DNA from: Gammaproteobacteria bacterium
Lineage (GTDB): Bacteria; Pseudomonadota; Gammaproteobacteria; JAJPIJ01
Reading direction: 5' to 3'
DNA: 34,660 bases
Assembly: GCA_022072255.1 (NCBI GenBank)
Contig: JAJVHZ010000039.1
Span: 1 to 34,660 of the forward strand
Of the stretch, positions 9,201 to 18,082 are shown piece by piece. Under the pieces are notes generated by a model. The model did not search any database and had not been told where the DNA came from. It saw only the letters and a list, made by a program, of their open reading frames with translations. Position numbers and translations under genes: made by a program. Within the stretch, counting starts at the first letter, position 1. The number at the start of each line of letters is the position of its first letter.

Positions 9201-11973
9201 ATCGCACACCGGCGCGGCGCTCGGGGAATACCAGCGCAGCCTGCAGCGCCTGGCCGCGCGCGCGGCAACCGGTCACGTGCAGGCCGCGGCCCGCGGCCGT
9301 TCGGGCGGCAGCAGGAAGGCCGACAACGCCATCCGCATCCACCACGCCCGCGAGCACAACCTGAAGAACATCGACGTGCGCATCCCGCGCGGGGAGTTCA
9401 CGGTGATCACCGGGGTCTCCGGCAGCGGCAAGAGCACGCTCGCCTTCGACATCGTGTTCGCCGAGGGCCAGCGCCGCTATCTCGAGTCGCTGAACGCCTA
9501 TGCGCGCCAGTTCGTGCAACCGGCCTCGCGCCCGGACGTCGACGCCGTGCTCGGCATACCGCCGACGGTGGCGATCGAGCAGCGCACCAGCCGAGGCGGG
9601 CGCAAGAGCACGGTGGGCACGCTCACCGAGATCCAGCATTTCCTGCGTCTGTTGTACGTGAAGCTCGGCGTGCAGCACTGCCCGGACTGCGCGGTTGCCA
9701 TCGAGCCGCAGAGCGAGGAGATGATTGCCGCCCGGCTGCTGCGCGACTATCGCGGCAGGTCCGTCACGCTGCTCGCGCCCCTCATCGTCGCCCGCAAGGG
9801 CCTGTACACCGAGCTGGCGAAGTGGGCCTCCGCACGCGGCTACGAGCACCTGCGCGTGGACGGCCAGTTGCTGCCCACGGTGCGCTGGCCGCGGCTGGAT
9901 CGCTACAAGGAGCACACGATCGAACTGCCGGTGGCGGAGATCTCCGTGGCGCCGCGCGCCGAGCGCGAGCTGCGCGCGGCGCTGAGGACGGCGCTGGAAC
10001 ACGGCAAGGGCGTGGTGCACGTCGTGAAAAGGGGCCGGAGTCATGTTCCCCGTGGGAAACTGACTCCGGCCCCTTTTTCGGTCTTCTCGACGCGGCGCGC
10101 CTGCCCGTCGTGCGGCCGGAGCTTCGGCGAGCTGGACCCGCGGCTGTTCTCGTACAACTCCAAGCACGGCTGGTGCGAGACCTGCTACGGCACCGGCGAG
10201 CTGCTGCACGGCTTCGCCGAGGATCAGACCGGGGAGGAGGTCTGGTGGACCGACTACTACGAGGGCTGGCATGGCGAGACCGCCAGGCAGTGCCCGGACT
10301 GCCACGGCCGGCGCCTCAACCCGGTCGCGTGCGCGGTGCGCTTCCGCGATCTGTCGATCGCCGATGTCTCCGCGCAGGCCGTGGCCGAGGTGCGGCGGTT
10401 CTTCGACGCTCTGAAGCTGCGCGGGCGCGAGGCGGAGATCGCGCGCGACATCCTGGCCGAGCTGCGCGCGCGACTGGGCTTCCTCGAGGAGGTGGGGCTG
10501 GGCTACCTCGCCCTCGATCGCGGCGCGCCGACGCTCTCCGGCGGCGAGGCGCAGCGCATACGCCTGGCCGCGCAGCTCGGCTCCAACCTGCGCGGCGTGT
10601 GCTACATCCTCGACGAGCCGACGATCGGGCTGCATACGCGCGACAACCGTCTGCTGCTCGATACGCTGACGCGGCTCAAGGACAAGGGCAACACGCTGCT
10701 GGTGGTCGAGCACGACGAGGACACCATCCGCTGCGCCACGCACGTCATCGACATCGGTCCGGGCGCCGGCACCCGCGGCGGTCGCATCATTGCCGAGGGC
10801 ACGGCGCAGGACCTGCAACGCAATCCCGAGTCGCTGACCGGACGCTATCTCGCCGTGCCGCTCGCCCACCCGCTGCTCGAGCATCGCGGCACGAGTGCGG
10901 CGACCCCGGCGCTGACCGTGCGCGGCGCCAGCCTGCACAACCTGCGCGAGATCGACGTGCGCCTGCCGCTGCAGCGCCTGGTGTGCGTGACCGGCGTCTC
11001 CGGCAGCGGCAAGAGCACGCTCGCACGCGAGGTGCTGCGCGAGAATCTGCAGCGTCTCGTCCATGCCCGGCGCGGCAAGGCGCCGCTGCCTTACGGGTGC
11101 GACGGCATCGAAGGCCACGAGCAGATCGCGCGCGTGCTGGAGGTGGATCAGGCGCCGATCGGCAAGACCCCCCGTTCCTGCCCGGCCACCTATGTGGGCT
11201 TCTGGGACGACATCCGCCGCATCTACGCGCAGGCGACCGAGTCGCGCATGCGCGGCTGGACCGCGAGCCGGTTCTCCTTCAACACCGCCGGCGGGCGCTG
11301 TCCCGCCTGCGAGGGGCAGGGCGTGACCACCATCGAGATGAGCTTCCTGCCGCAGGTGAAGGTGACCTGCGAGTCGTGCAGGGGCGCGCGCTTCAATCCC
11401 GAGACCCTGGCGGTGCGCTACAAGGACAGGACCATCGGCGAACTGCTCGCGATGAACGTCGACGACGCGCTCGAGTTCTTCGGCGCGCACGTGAAGATCC
11501 AGCACGCGCTGCGACTGCTGCAGGACGTCGGCCTGGGTTATCTCACGCTCGGCCAGCAGAGCCAGACACTCTCCGGCGGCGAGGCGCAGCGCATCAAGCT
11601 GGTCACCGAGCTGGCCAAGGTCCGTCTCCCGCTGCCCGCGCCGCGCGGCCGCGCGGCGGCGGCCAGGAACACGCTCTACATCCTCGACGAGCCGACCGTC
11701 GGCCTGCACATGGCCGATGTCGAGAAACTCATCCGCGTGCTGCATCGCCTCGTCGATGCCGGCAACACGGTGGTCGTCATCGAGCACAATCTCGACGTAA
11801 TCGCCGATGCCGACTGGATCGTCGATCTCGGCCCGGAGGGCGGTGAGGCCGGTGGCCGCATCGTCGCCGAGGGCCCGCCGTCCACGATGGCGCGCAAGGC
11901 GAAGACCTCGCACACCGGCCGCGCACTGGCCGAGTTCCTGAGCCGCCATGCGGCGGCCCGCGCCGCGAGTTGA
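6280..11973 (+). CDS. Tandem ('dimeric form') UvrA excinuclease ABC subunit A paralogue
   Basis: A 1897-residue protein made of two complete UvrA halves (about 1-985 and 1020-1890), twice the usual UvrA length of about 940. Four Walker A motifs GVSGSGKS/T start at residues 37, 666, 1045 and 1572. There are four LSGGE(V/A)QR signatures and four Walker B motifs of the DEPxxGLH type. CxxC zinc modules such as CPDC...CETC, CPTC...CPDC, CPSC...CETC and CPAC...CESC are present. UvrA recognises damaged DNA as a dimer in nucleotide excision repair and loads UvrB; this fused class is a paralogue whose exact role is unclear. The first half has a full-length insertion region, while in the second half the segment between CETCYGTG and CPDCHGRRL is shortened. 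A 51-bp palindrome at 10027-10077 adds 17 residues (1250-1266) in frame. The start is a GTG at 6280 without a clear ribosome-binding site; a GTG at 6100 is possible but adds a non-conserved Arg-rich tail. Confidence 0.92.
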   Translation: MTRKQKGDAIRVVGARQNNLRNLTLDVPLNELVVVTGVSGSGKSSLVFDTVYAEGQRRYVETFSPYARQFLDRMDRPQVDRIDGIPPAIAIDQTNPVRTSRSTVGTMTELNDHLKLLFARAAQLFCSRCARPVRRDTPQSICADLQARAAAAGDPRLLITFLVEVPGNFSDAEVLKLLAAQGYARIHARGAGAIEVVQDRLRAGNAERVRVVEALEAALKVGRGRVNVHALAPPAPERTDGAEVAQTWRYSSDLHCPDCDLHYREPTPGLFSFNSPVGACETCRGFGRVIGVDYGLVIPDASRTLRGGAIRPWQTQSYSESQRDLETIAKKRGIPLDAPWRELTEAERAWVLDGEPDFVSWEKSWPGSWYGVRRFFAWLETKAYKMHIRVLLSKYRAYTDCPACNGARLKPEALLFRLGTTGASAGGGAKELLRPPGVQWTEAQLRGLPGLCVHDVMLLPIDRVRACMDALELPAPLDEATDLLLAEIRARLNYLVQVGLGYLTLDRQSRTLSGGEVQRINLTTALGTSLVNTLFVLDEPSIGLHPRDMGRIIEVMQRLRDAGNSLLVVEHDPQVMFAADRLLDIGPGPGERGGEVVFFGTPEQLASAPGSLTADYLHGRRRIGSEHLAWPVTAETPRLELLGARAHNLKDIDVSIPLQRLVCVTGVSGSGKSTLVQDVLYPALLKRRGKPTEAPGVHRDVRGDAQIAEVVMVDQSPIGRTTRSNPASYVGAFDAIRALFAATPLAKVRGYTAGTFSFNTGNGRCPTCSGNGFEHVEMQFLSDVYLRCPDCDGRRFREEVLEVRHGGRGRAGRNIAEVLGMTVSEAAAYFAGEPAVLQALAPLVDVGLDYLKLGQPVPTLSGGEAQRLKLAGFLAAAGRGRGPARKAAARAREEPGALYLFDEPTTGLHFEDIARLLHALRKLISAGHSVVVIEHNLEVIGASDWVIDLGPEGGEGGGEVVAVGAPDQLRHCTASHTGAALGEYQRSLQRLAARAATGHVQAAARGRSGGSRKADNAIRIHHAREHNLKNIDVRIPRGEFTVITGVSGSGKSTLAFDIVFAEGQRRYLESLNAYARQFVQPASRPDVDAVLGIPPTVAIEQRTSRGGRKSTVGTLTEIQHFLRLLYVKLGVQHCPDCAVAIEPQSEEMIAARLLRDYRGRSVTLLAPLIVARKGLYTELAKWASARGYEHLRVDGQLLPTVRWPRLDRYKEHTIELPVAEISVAPRAERELRAALRTALEHGKGVVHVVKRGRSHVPRGKLTPAPFSVFSTRRACPSCGRSFGELDPRLFSYNSKHGWCETCYGTGELLHGFAEDQTGEEVWWTDYYEGWHGETARQCPDCHGRRLNPVACAVRFRDLSIADVSAQAVAEVRRFFDALKLRGREAEIARDILAELRARLGFLEEVGLGYLALDRGAPTLSGGEAQRIRLAAQLGSNLRGVCYILDEPTIGLHTRDNRLLLDTLTRLKDKGNTLLVVEHDEDTIRCATHVIDIGPGAGTRGGRIIAEGTAQDLQRNPESLTGRYLAVPLAHPLLEHRGTSAATPALTVRGASLHNLREIDVRLPLQRLVCVTGVSGSGKSTLAREVLRENLQRLVHARRGKAPLPYGCDGIEGHEQIARVLEVDQAPIGKTPRSCPATYVGFWDDIRRIYAQATESRMRGWTASRFSFNTAGGRCPACEGQGVTTIEMSFLPQVKVTCESCRGARFNPETLAVRYKDRTIGELLAMNVDDALEFFGAHVKIQHALRLLQDVGLGYLTLGQQSQTLSGGEAQRIKLVTELAKVRLPLPAPRGRAAAARNTLYILDEPTVGLHMADVEKLIRVLHRLVDAGNTVVVIEHNLDVIADADWIVDLGPEGGEAGGRIVAEGPPSTMARKAKTSHTGRALAEFLSRHAAARAAS
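10027..10077. repeat. 51-bp REP-like palindrome inside the tandem UvrA gene
   Basis: Two perfect 17-bp inverted arms (10027-10043 and 10061-10077, left arm AAAAGGGGCCGGAGTCA) flank a 17-bp centre. The centre itself contains a TTCCC/GGGAA stem (46-50 and 54-58 of the 10000 block) around a CGT triloop. The element is exactly 51 bp, divisible by three, has no stop in the gene frame, and encodes residues 1250-1266. The A-tract, GGGG, then GAGTC pattern resembles the short palindromic repeats mobilised by REP-associated Y1 transposases in many Proteobacteria; that link is from memory of the motif class. No second copy is visible in this window. Confidence 0.8.
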
Positions 11974-12047
11974 CGGGGCTCAACGACGCGCCGGCGCGCC
12001 GGTGGGAACATGGTGCCTTCCGCATCGTCGATCGTGAGGAGGAGGCC

Positions 12048-13667
12048 ATGGCCAATCGGAAACTGATCTTCGGATCCGCGGCCCGCGAAAAGGTTCTGCG
12101 CGGCGCCTCGGCGCTGGCCGACGCCGTGCGCGTCACGCTGGGGCCGCGATCCAAGTCGGTCCTGATCGAGCGCGCCTGGGGACGTCCGCTCGTCTGCAAC
12201 GACGGCGTCACCATCGCCAAGGAGATGAGTCTGGAGGATCGCGAGGAGAATCTCGGCGCGCAGATGATGCGCGAGGCCGCCGAACGCACCGGGGATGCGG
12301 TCGGCGACGGCACGAGCACCTCGACCGTTCTCGCCCACGCCATCTTCGCCGATGGGGTGCGCAACGTGACCGCCGGGGCGAGCGCGATCGACATCAAGCG
12401 CGGCCTGGATGCCGGCCTGAAGGTCGCGGTGGAGGCGCTGAAGGCACTGTCGCGCCCGGTCACCACCCGCCTCGAGCGCGCGCAGGTTGCCGCCATCTCC
12501 GCGCACAACGACCAGTCCATCGGCGAGATCGTGGCCGACGCCGTCGAGAAGGTCGGCAAGGAGGGCATCATCACCGTGGAGGAGTCCAAGACCACCGAGA
12601 CGCATCTCGAGGTGGTCGAGGGCATGCAGTTTGACCGCGGCTACATCTCCCCGTATTTCGTCACCGAGCCGGAGAAGATGGAGGTGCTGCTGCGCGATCC
12701 CTACATACTGCTGAGCGAGAAGCGCATCGGCCACCTGCAGGAGCTGCTGCCGCTGCTGGAGGAGGTCGCCAAGAGCGGGCGCGCGCTGCTGGTCATCGCC
12801 GAGGACGTCGAGGGCGAGGCGCTGGCCACGCTCGTGGTCAATCGCATACGCGGCATCTTCTCCTGCGCGGCCGTGAAGGCGCCGGGCTTTGGCGATCGGC
12901 GCAAGGCCATGCTCCAGGACATCGCCGTGCTCACCGGCGCCACCGTGGTGTCCGAGGAGATCGGGCTGAAGCTCGAAAATGTGACGCTCAACGATCTCGG
13001 CCGTGCCGAGCGCGTCGTCATCAGCAAGGAGAACACCACCATCATCGGCGGCGGCGGCGACAAGACGATGATCACGGCGCGCTGCAACGAGATCCGCGCC
13101 CAGATCAAGGACACCAAATCCGACTACGATCGCGAGAAGCTCGAGGAGCGGCTCGCCAAGCTGGCTGGCGGCGTTGCGGTCGTGCGCGTCGGTGCACCGT
13201 CGGAGTCCGAGATGAAGGCCCGCAAGGATGCCTTCGACGATGCCATCAGCGCCACCAAGGCCGCGAGCGAGGAAGGCATCGTCCCCGGCGGCGGGCTGGC
13301 GCTGTTGCGCGCGATGCCGGCGCTGGAGGCGGCGGCCGCGAGCCACGACGGCGACGAGCGCACCGGGCTGCACATCCTGCACAATGCGCTGGAGGCGCCG
13401 GCCCGGCAGATCGCGCACAACTCCGGGGTCGACGGCGGCGTGGTGGTGAACGCGATGCGCCAGGGGCAGGGCAACTACGGTTTCGACGCCGCGCGCGGCG
13501 TGTACGGGGATCTGATCGAGGCGGGCATCATCGATCCCACCAAGGTCGTGCGCGTCGCGCTGGAGAACGCGGTGTCGGTTGCGAGCGTGCTGCTGCTCAC
13601 GGAGGCGACGATGACCGAGATCCCGGAGAAGAAGGAGCAGTCGCGCGCGGCGCCGGAGGCGATGTAG
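12048..13667 (+). CDS. groEL: GroEL-family chaperonin (60 kDa), stand-alone paralogue
   Basis: A 539-residue group I chaperonin, aligning with E. coli GroEL without gaps through most of its length. Key ATPase positions are kept: Asp52 in [18 protein letters not shown] at 86-94 with Asp87, and Asp398 in [18 protein letters not shown] follows. The apical domain retains DRGYISPYF and [16 protein letters not shown]. GroEL assembles into tetradecamers in the cytoplasm and folds proteins with GroES. Three differences stand out: no groES gene lies before it, the C-terminus ends in [12 protein letters not shown] rather than the usual GGM repeats, and the ATP-loop reads TST instead of TTT. A strong ribosome-binding site (GAGGAGGAGG) precedes the ATG at 12048. 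The gene starts 74 bp after the tandem UvrA stop and may be co-transcribed with it. It is likely a secondary chaperonin beside a canonical groESL elsewhere. Confidence 0.95.
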   Translation: MANRKLIFGSAAREKVLRGASALADAVRVTLGPRSKSVLIERAWGRPLVCNDGVTIAKEMSLEDREENLGAQMMREAAERTGDAVGDGTSTSTVLAHAIFADGVRNVTAGASAIDIKRGLDAGLKVAVEALKALSRPVTTRLERAQVAAISAHNDQSIGEIVADAVEKVGKEGIITVEESKTTETHLEVVEGMQFDRGYISPYFVTEPEKMEVLLRDPYILLSEKRIGHLQELLPLLEEVAKSGRALLVIAEDVEGEALATLVVNRIRGIFSCAAVKAPGFGDRRKAMLQDIAVLTGATVVSEEIGLKLENVTLNDLGRAERVVISKENTTIIGGGGDKTMITARCNEIRAQIKDTKSDYDREKLEERLAKLAGGVAVVRVGAPSESEMKARKDAFDDAISATKAASEEGIVPGGGLALLRAMPALEAAAASHDGDERTGLHILHNALEAPARQIAHNSGVDGGVVVNAMRQGQGNYGFDAARGVYGDLIEAGIIDPTKVVRVALENAVSVASVLLLTEATMTEIPEKKEQSRAAPEAM

Positions 13668-13727
13668 CGGGACCTGCTCGTGCCCAGCGCGGCAATCGGC
13701 GGCCGCCCGCGGGCCGCAATGACGCCG

Positions 13728-14183
13728 TCAGCGGCGGACCTGCCGCCGCTTCTCGCGCTGCTGCCCGTGGCGGATCAGGCCGGCGAGGTTGTTCATCGAT
13801 TCGGCGACGAGTTCGATGAGGTCGTCGAGCGCCAGTATGCCCTGGAGCGCTCCGGAGGAATCGGTCACCGGCAGGCGGCGCACGCCCCTCTCGGACATGC
13901 GCTGCACCGTGTACCAGAGGTCGTCCTCGGTGGTGGCCAGGACGAGGTCGCCGGACATGACGTCCTTGACGCTGATGGCATCGAGGTCCACGTCCGCGGC
14001 GAAGGCGGCGACCACCAGATCGCGATCGGTCACCACGCCGATCGGCCTGGTGACATTGCCGTCCTTGGACACCACGACGACGGCGCCCACGTGCTGCTCG
14101 CGCATGATGCCCGCGGCCTCGCGCAGCGGGGCATCGCCATCGACCACGATCACTTCGCGATTACAGACTTCACCGACGCGCAT
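13728..14183 (-). CDS. Two-CBS-domain protein
   Basis: A 151-residue cytoplasmic protein made almost wholly of a pair of CBS domains (about 5-65 and 72-130), forming one Bateman module. Typical strand-helix motifs are AAGIMREQHVGAVVVV, PIGVVTDRDLV, VKDVMSGDLV, QRMSERGVRRLPVTD and LQGILALDDLI. Such modules bind adenosine nucleotides such as AMP or ATP, or S-adenosylmethionine, and act as energy sensors. Small stand-alone CBS proteins are frequent in stress gene clusters. The short C-terminal tail is very basic (QQREKRRQVRR). The ATG at 14183 has a good ribosome-binding site (GGGAGGG, about 5 bases upstream). It lies 119 bp downstream of the MlaF-like gene on the same strand and converges on groEL. 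Confidence 0.9.
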   Translation of the reverse strand: MRVGEVCNREVIVVDGDAPLREAAGIMREQHVGAVVVVSKDGNVTRPIGVVTDRDLVVAAFAADVDLDAISVKDVMSGDLVLATTEDDLWYTVQRMSERGVRRLPVTDSSGALQGILALDDLIELVAESMNNLAGLIRHGQQREKRRQVRR

Positions 14184-14302
14184 GATTGCCCTCCCGGTTC
14201 AGGGGAATGGAAAGGAGAATTGCAGTCTTTCACCGACCGGCCGTGGGGGCGGTGATACAGATCAAGTCGCCGGCACGCCGGGGCGTTGCCGGGGGGCGCT
14301 CC

Positions 14303-15130
14303 TCAGGAGGCGCGCCGCAACTGGCGCTGATGCAGCTCCGGCATGTGCTCGAAATAGGGCCGGATGATGGTGGAATCCGATGCCTCGAAACCGGCAAAGT
14401 CGCCGTCGAAGTGCACGTGGCCCTGGTGCAGCATGACGATGCGTGGCCGCAGCCGGGTCAGCAGGTCCTTGTCGTGGGTGATGATGACGGTGGTGCGCGC
14501 CACGCCGCGCTGGTCGCTCGTGGAGTGCGTGGTGGCGATGAGGTCATGGATCTGCGCGGAACTCACCGGGTCGAGTCCCGTGGTCGGCTCGTCGTAGAAG
14601 ACGACCGCGGGGTCTATGGCGATCGCGCGCGCCACGGCCAGGCGCTTGGCCATGCCGCCGGAGAGCGTCTCGTGATCGCGCCCGAGGAAATCATCGCCGC
14701 CCGGCAGTCCGACAGATTTCAGCGCCGCGCGGGCGATCGGCCGGATCTCGCTGTCGCGCAGCCGCCCGATCTCGCGCAGCCACAGGGCGATGTTGTCGTA
14801 CACCGTGCCCGTGAACAGCGCATTGCGCTGGAACACCACGCCCCAGTGGGCGTGTATGCGGTCGCGGTCGTCCTGGGCAAGGGCGTGGATGTCTCGCAGC
14901 GGCATGTCGGCGAGATCGTGATCGGCGACCAGCACCCGGCCCCGGTCCGGGTTGAGCAGTCCGAGGATGTGGTTGAGCAGCACCGTCTTGCCGCAGCCGG
15001 AACCGCCGACCAGGGCGACCACCTGGCCGCGGCGGATGTCGATGCTGATGCCTTCCAGGACGGGGTGGCCGAAAAACGCCTTGTGAAGGTCCTCGACGGT
15101 GATCTCCAGGCCTTCCGGTGTGGATCCCAT
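14303..15130 (-). CDS. ABC transporter ATP-binding protein, MlaF/Ttg2A-like, orphan
   Basis: A 275-residue ABC ATPase. The Walker A motif GGSGCGKT is at about residues 42-49, a Q-loop region reads GVVFQRNALFTGTVYDNIA, the signature is LSGGMAKRLAVARAI, Walker B is VVFYDEPTTGLDP, and an H-loop reads VIITHD. The Q-loop and signature wording are those of MlaF, the ATPase of the Mla phospholipid transport system that maintains outer-membrane asymmetry. No MlaE permease, MlaD (MCE) or MlaC gene is next to it, so it must act with partners encoded elsewhere or has been co-opted. The C-terminal end after the H-loop is of MlaF type without an extra domain. Start at ATG 15130; a longer Arg-rich N-terminus (to 15319) is open but not conserved-looking. 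Its promoter must lie in the 476-bp divergent region shared with the Lon-like gene. Confidence 0.87.
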   Translation of the reverse strand: MGSTPEGLEITVEDLHKAFFGHPVLEGISIDIRRGQVVALVGGSGCGKTVLLNHILGLLNPDRGRVLVADHDLADMPLRDIHALAQDDRDRIHAHWGVVFQRNALFTGTVYDNIALWLREIGRLRDSEIRPIARAALKSVGLPGGDDFLGRDHETLSGGMAKRLAVARAIAIDPAVVFYDEPTTGLDPVSSAQIHDLIATTHSTSDQRGVARTTVIITHDKDLLTRLRPRIVMLHQGHVHFDGDFAGFEASDSTIIRPYFEHMPELHQRQLRRAS

Positions 15131-15606
15131 GCTAGTTCCGAAGCAGCGGCAGAGTCGCGCGAATCGCCGGAACGATTGCACGGATCGGGCCAAGGCTGCA
15201 AGCGTCGTCCGACGGTCGCGTTGCGGTACTCGCGCCGGAAGGGCGCCTGCGGCCGCATGAGTCCGACGCCTGGCCGGAACTGAGCGGTAACGGCGCGCGT
15301 TCGGGCCAGATCGCGCCACGGCGCGATCGCTGCGGAACCCGATATGCCAGTCGACCTGCAGACCGGCGTGAGGTTCCTACGCCGCGGATTGCTCGGGGCG
15401 GATAGGCGGCAACCGTGCAGACCGGCACCGTGCGTCGCTGTTCGGCAACAGACCGATGACATCACGCCGGCGCGGCCGGGGGTGAATCGAGCGCGCCCGC
15501 GCGGGTGGATCCCGATCGCGCCTTCGGTACACTTGATGTCGCGAAGGCCCGGGTGTATGAGCTGGCCCGTATCCCGTCCATGCGGAAGATCAACAGAAAG
15601 GACATC
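15131..15606. promoter_or_regulatory. 476-bp divergent control region between the ABC ATPase and LonB-like genes
   Basis: This is the longest non-coding stretch in the window. It must hold promoters for the minus-strand ABC and CBS genes and for the plus-strand protease, USP-like and possibly quinone reductase genes. I see one clear palindrome (15309-15328), a possible -10 (TACACT near 15528) for the protease gene without a convincing -35, and a ribosome-binding site AGAAAGGA (15595-15602) before the GTG at 15607. I see no coding potential that looks conserved. Confidence 0.5.
15309..15328. promoter_or_regulatory. Perfect 8-bp-arm palindrome, candidate operator
   Basis: GATCGCGC and GCGCGATC arms are separated by the tetranucleotide CACG. 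It sits 179 bp upstream of the ABC gene start and 279 bp upstream of the Lon-like start. There is no T-tract, so a transcription-factor site is more likely than a terminator. In GC-rich DNA an 8-bp inverted repeat can arise by chance. Confidence 0.3.
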
Positions 15607-18078
15607 GTGTCGACCCCACCCGCCCTTGCCCCCGAGGCGCTGTATCGACCCTGCAAGCTCGACGGCCTGACCTTCGTCACCACCGAGGATCTCGCCGATC
15701 TGGAGGCGGTCGTCGGCCAGGCCCGCGCCCGCGAGGCGGTGGAGCTGGCCGTGGGTGTGCGCAGGCGCGGCTACAACCTCTACGTGCTGGGTCCGCCGGG
15801 TCTCGGCAAGCGGACCTTCGTGAGCCGGGCGATCGCCGCCACCGCCAGCGACGAGCCTGCCCCCGAGGATTGGTGCTACGTCAACAACTTCAAGCAGCCG
15901 CATCGGCCGTGTGCCCTGCGCCTGCCACCCGGCTGCGGCAATCGTCTGCGGCTGGAGATGCAGAAATACATCGAGGAGCTGCGCGCCTCGATCCCGGCCA
16001 TCTTCGAGAGCGAGGAGTACCGCACGCGCGTGGAGCAGATCGAAAGCCAGGTCGGCGAGCGCGAGGGCCGGATATTCGAAGAGGTGGGCACCGAGGCCGG
16101 CAGCCAGGGCCTGGCGCTCATCCGCACGCCGGGCGGGTTCTCATTCGCCCCCATGCGCAACGGCGAGGTGTTGGGCGCGGAGGAGTTCTCCAAGCTCGGC
16201 GACGAGGAGCGGCATGCCATGGAAGCCAGGGTGCTGGCGCTGCAGGAGCGTCTGCAGGACGCCATCAGGCAGGTGCACCTGCTGCACAAGGAGAAGCGCG
16301 AGCGGATCCGCGAGCTCAATCGCGAGATGACCAGCCTCGCGGTCGGCGCGGTCACCGACGAGTTGCGGAAGAGACATGCCGGGCTGCCGCAGGTGAACGC
16401 CTATCTCGACGAGGTCGAGGCCGACGTGCTGGAGAACATCGACGATTTCCGGCGCGGCACCGAGGGCGAGTCGGAGCCGGGCTTCGTGGGCCTGCGCGCC
16501 TCCGAGCCGCCGTCGTTCCGGCGCTACACGGTCAACGTCATCGTCGGCAACGGCGAGAAGGCGACCGGCGCCCCGATCGTCTTCGAGGACTTTCCGACCT
16601 ACCAGAATCTGCTGGGCCGCATCGAGCACGTCTCGCGCCTGGGGACGCTGGTCACCGACTTCGCGCTCATCAAGCCCGGGGCGCTGCATCGCGCCAACGG
16701 CGGCTACCTGCTCATCGATGCGCAGAAGTTGCTGACGCAGCCTTTCGCCTGGGCGGGACTGAAGCGCACGTTGGCGAGCGGACAGATCCGCATCGAGTCC
16801 CTCGGCGAGGTGTACAGTCTCATCAGCACCGTGGCGCTCGAGCCGGAGCCGATCCCGCTCAGTCTGAAGGTCGTCATCTTCGGCGAGCGGCTGCTGTACT
16901 ACCTGCTGCTCGCCTACGACCCGGAGTTCGGCGAGCTGTTCAAGGTGGCGGCCGATTTCGAGGACGAGCTGGAGCGCGACGCCGGCCAGGAGGCGTTGTA
17001 CGCGCAGCTCGTCGCCACCGTGGTTCGTCACGAGCGGCTGCTGCGGCTGGATCGCGGCGCGGTGGCGCGCGTGATCGAGCAGGCCTCGCGCTGGGTCGGC
17101 GACAGCGAGCGGCTCTCCACGAGCCTGGAGGACCTCGGCAACCTGCTGCGCGAGTCCGATTACTGCGCGCGCAGGGCGGGCGCGCAGACGGTCGCCGCCG
17201 AGCACGTGACGCAGGCCATCGAGGGCCAGCGCCGCCGCAGCGGGCGGCTGCGCGAGCGCATACAGAGCGCCGTCCTGCGCGGCGAGCTGATGATCGACAC
17301 TGCCGGCGAGCGCATCGGCGTGGTCAACGGCCTGTCGGTGGCCCTGGTCGGCGATCACGCCTTCGCCCATCCGACGCGCATCACCGCCACCACGCGGCTC
17401 GGTGACGGCGAGATCATCGACATCCAGCGCGAGGTGGAGCTCGGCGGCCCCATACACTCCAAGGGGGTGCTCATCCTCGCCTCGTACCTGGCCTCGCGTT
17501 ACAGCGGGGATCGTCCGCACGCGCTGTCCGCCAGCCTGTCCTTCGAACAGACCTACGCCGAGGTCGAGGGCGACAGCGCCTCGGTGGCCGAGCTCGCCGC
17601 ACTGCTGTCCTCGCTGGCAGCGGTGCCGATCCGCCAGTCGCTGGCGGTGACCGGCTCGGTCAATCAATACGGCGAGGTCCAGCCGATCGGCGGCGTCAAC
17701 GAGAAGATCGAGGGCTACTTCGACATCTGCCAGGCGCGCGGTCTGAGCGGGCAGCAGGGCGTGATCATCCCGGCGACGAACGTCAGGCACCTGATGCTGC
17801 GGGCCGACGTGGTGCAGGCAGCGCGCGAGGGAAGGTTTCACATCTACCCGATCGGCCAGGTCGACGAGGCGATGGCGCTGCTGACGGGCGTGACGGCTGG
17901 CGAGATGGACGGCAGCGGCGTGTTCCCGAAGGACAGCATCAACGCCCGCGTCGCCGCGCGGCTGACGGAGCTCTCGCTCATGCGGCAGGCCTACGCCAAC
18001 ATGCCGGTGCGGGTGAAGACGGTGCGCGGGCGCAAGAAGGCGCCGGCGGCCCCGCCCAGGGAAAAGCCGGGGAGATAG
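15607..18078 (+). CDS. LonB-like ATP-dependent protease (AAA+ and Lon C-terminal peptidase)
   Basis: An 823-residue protein. Its order is an N-terminal AAA+ segment with Walker A GPPGLGKRT (62-70), a long charged coiled-coil insertion (about 150-260), the rest of the AAA+ domain, and a C-terminal Lon peptidase domain (about 560-770). The catalytic dyad is intact: Ser657 in GDSAS and Lys700 in GGVNEKIEG, 43 residues apart as in E. coli Lon. It lacks the Lon substrate-binding N-domain and belongs to the group annotated as Lon-related or AAA_32 proteases. Degradation of misfolded or regulatory proteins in the cytoplasm is expected. I chose GTG 15607, which has AGAAAGGA just upstream and yields the family-like APEALYRPC start; ATG 15580 would add nine residues. 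The next gene begins 4 bp after the stop. Confidence 0.9.
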   Translation: MSTPPALAPEALYRPCKLDGLTFVTTEDLADLEAVVGQARAREAVELAVGVRRRGYNLYVLGPPGLGKRTFVSRAIAATASDEPAPEDWCYVNNFKQPHRPCALRLPPGCGNRLRLEMQKYIEELRASIPAIFESEEYRTRVEQIESQVGEREGRIFEEVGTEAGSQGLALIRTPGGFSFAPMRNGEVLGAEEFSKLGDEERHAMEARVLALQERLQDAIRQVHLLHKEKRERIRELNREMTSLAVGAVTDELRKRHAGLPQVNAYLDEVEADVLENIDDFRRGTEGESEPGFVGLRASEPPSFRRYTVNVIVGNGEKATGAPIVFEDFPTYQNLLGRIEHVSRLGTLVTDFALIKPGALHRANGGYLLIDAQKLLTQPFAWAGLKRTLASGQIRIESLGEVYSLISTVALEPEPIPLSLKVVIFGERLLYYLLLAYDPEFGELFKVAADFEDELERDAGQEALYAQLVATVVRHERLLRLDRGAVARVIEQASRWVGDSERLSTSLEDLGNLLRESDYCARRAGAQTVAAEHVTQAIEGQRRRSGRLRERIQSAVLRGELMIDTAGERIGVVNGLSVALVGDHAFAHPTRITATTRLGDGEIIDIQREVELGGPIHSKGVLILASYLASRYSGDRPHALSASLSFEQTYAEVEGDSASVAELAALLSSLAAVPIRQSLAVTGSVNQYGEVQPIGGVNEKIEGYFDICQARGLSGQQGVIIPATNVRHLMLRADVVQAAREGRFHIYPIGQVDEAMALLTGVTAGEMDGSGVFPKDSINARVAARLTELSLMRQAYANMPVRVKTVRGRKKAPAAPPREKPGR

Positions 18079-18082
18079 GCCG

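Noticed and set aside
6412-11949. A very long open frame on the minus strand (about 1845 codons) opposite the tandem UvrA gene
   Set aside because: It is the shadow of GC-rich codon use in UvrA; its product is His/Ala/Arg/Leu-rich with no domain, while the plus strand has all UvrA motifs.
13699-13717. GCGGCC/GGCCGC hairpin between the convergent groEL and CBS genes
   Set aside because: A 6-bp stem of pure GC with a 7-base loop and no T-run is expected often in this base composition; too weak to call a terminator.
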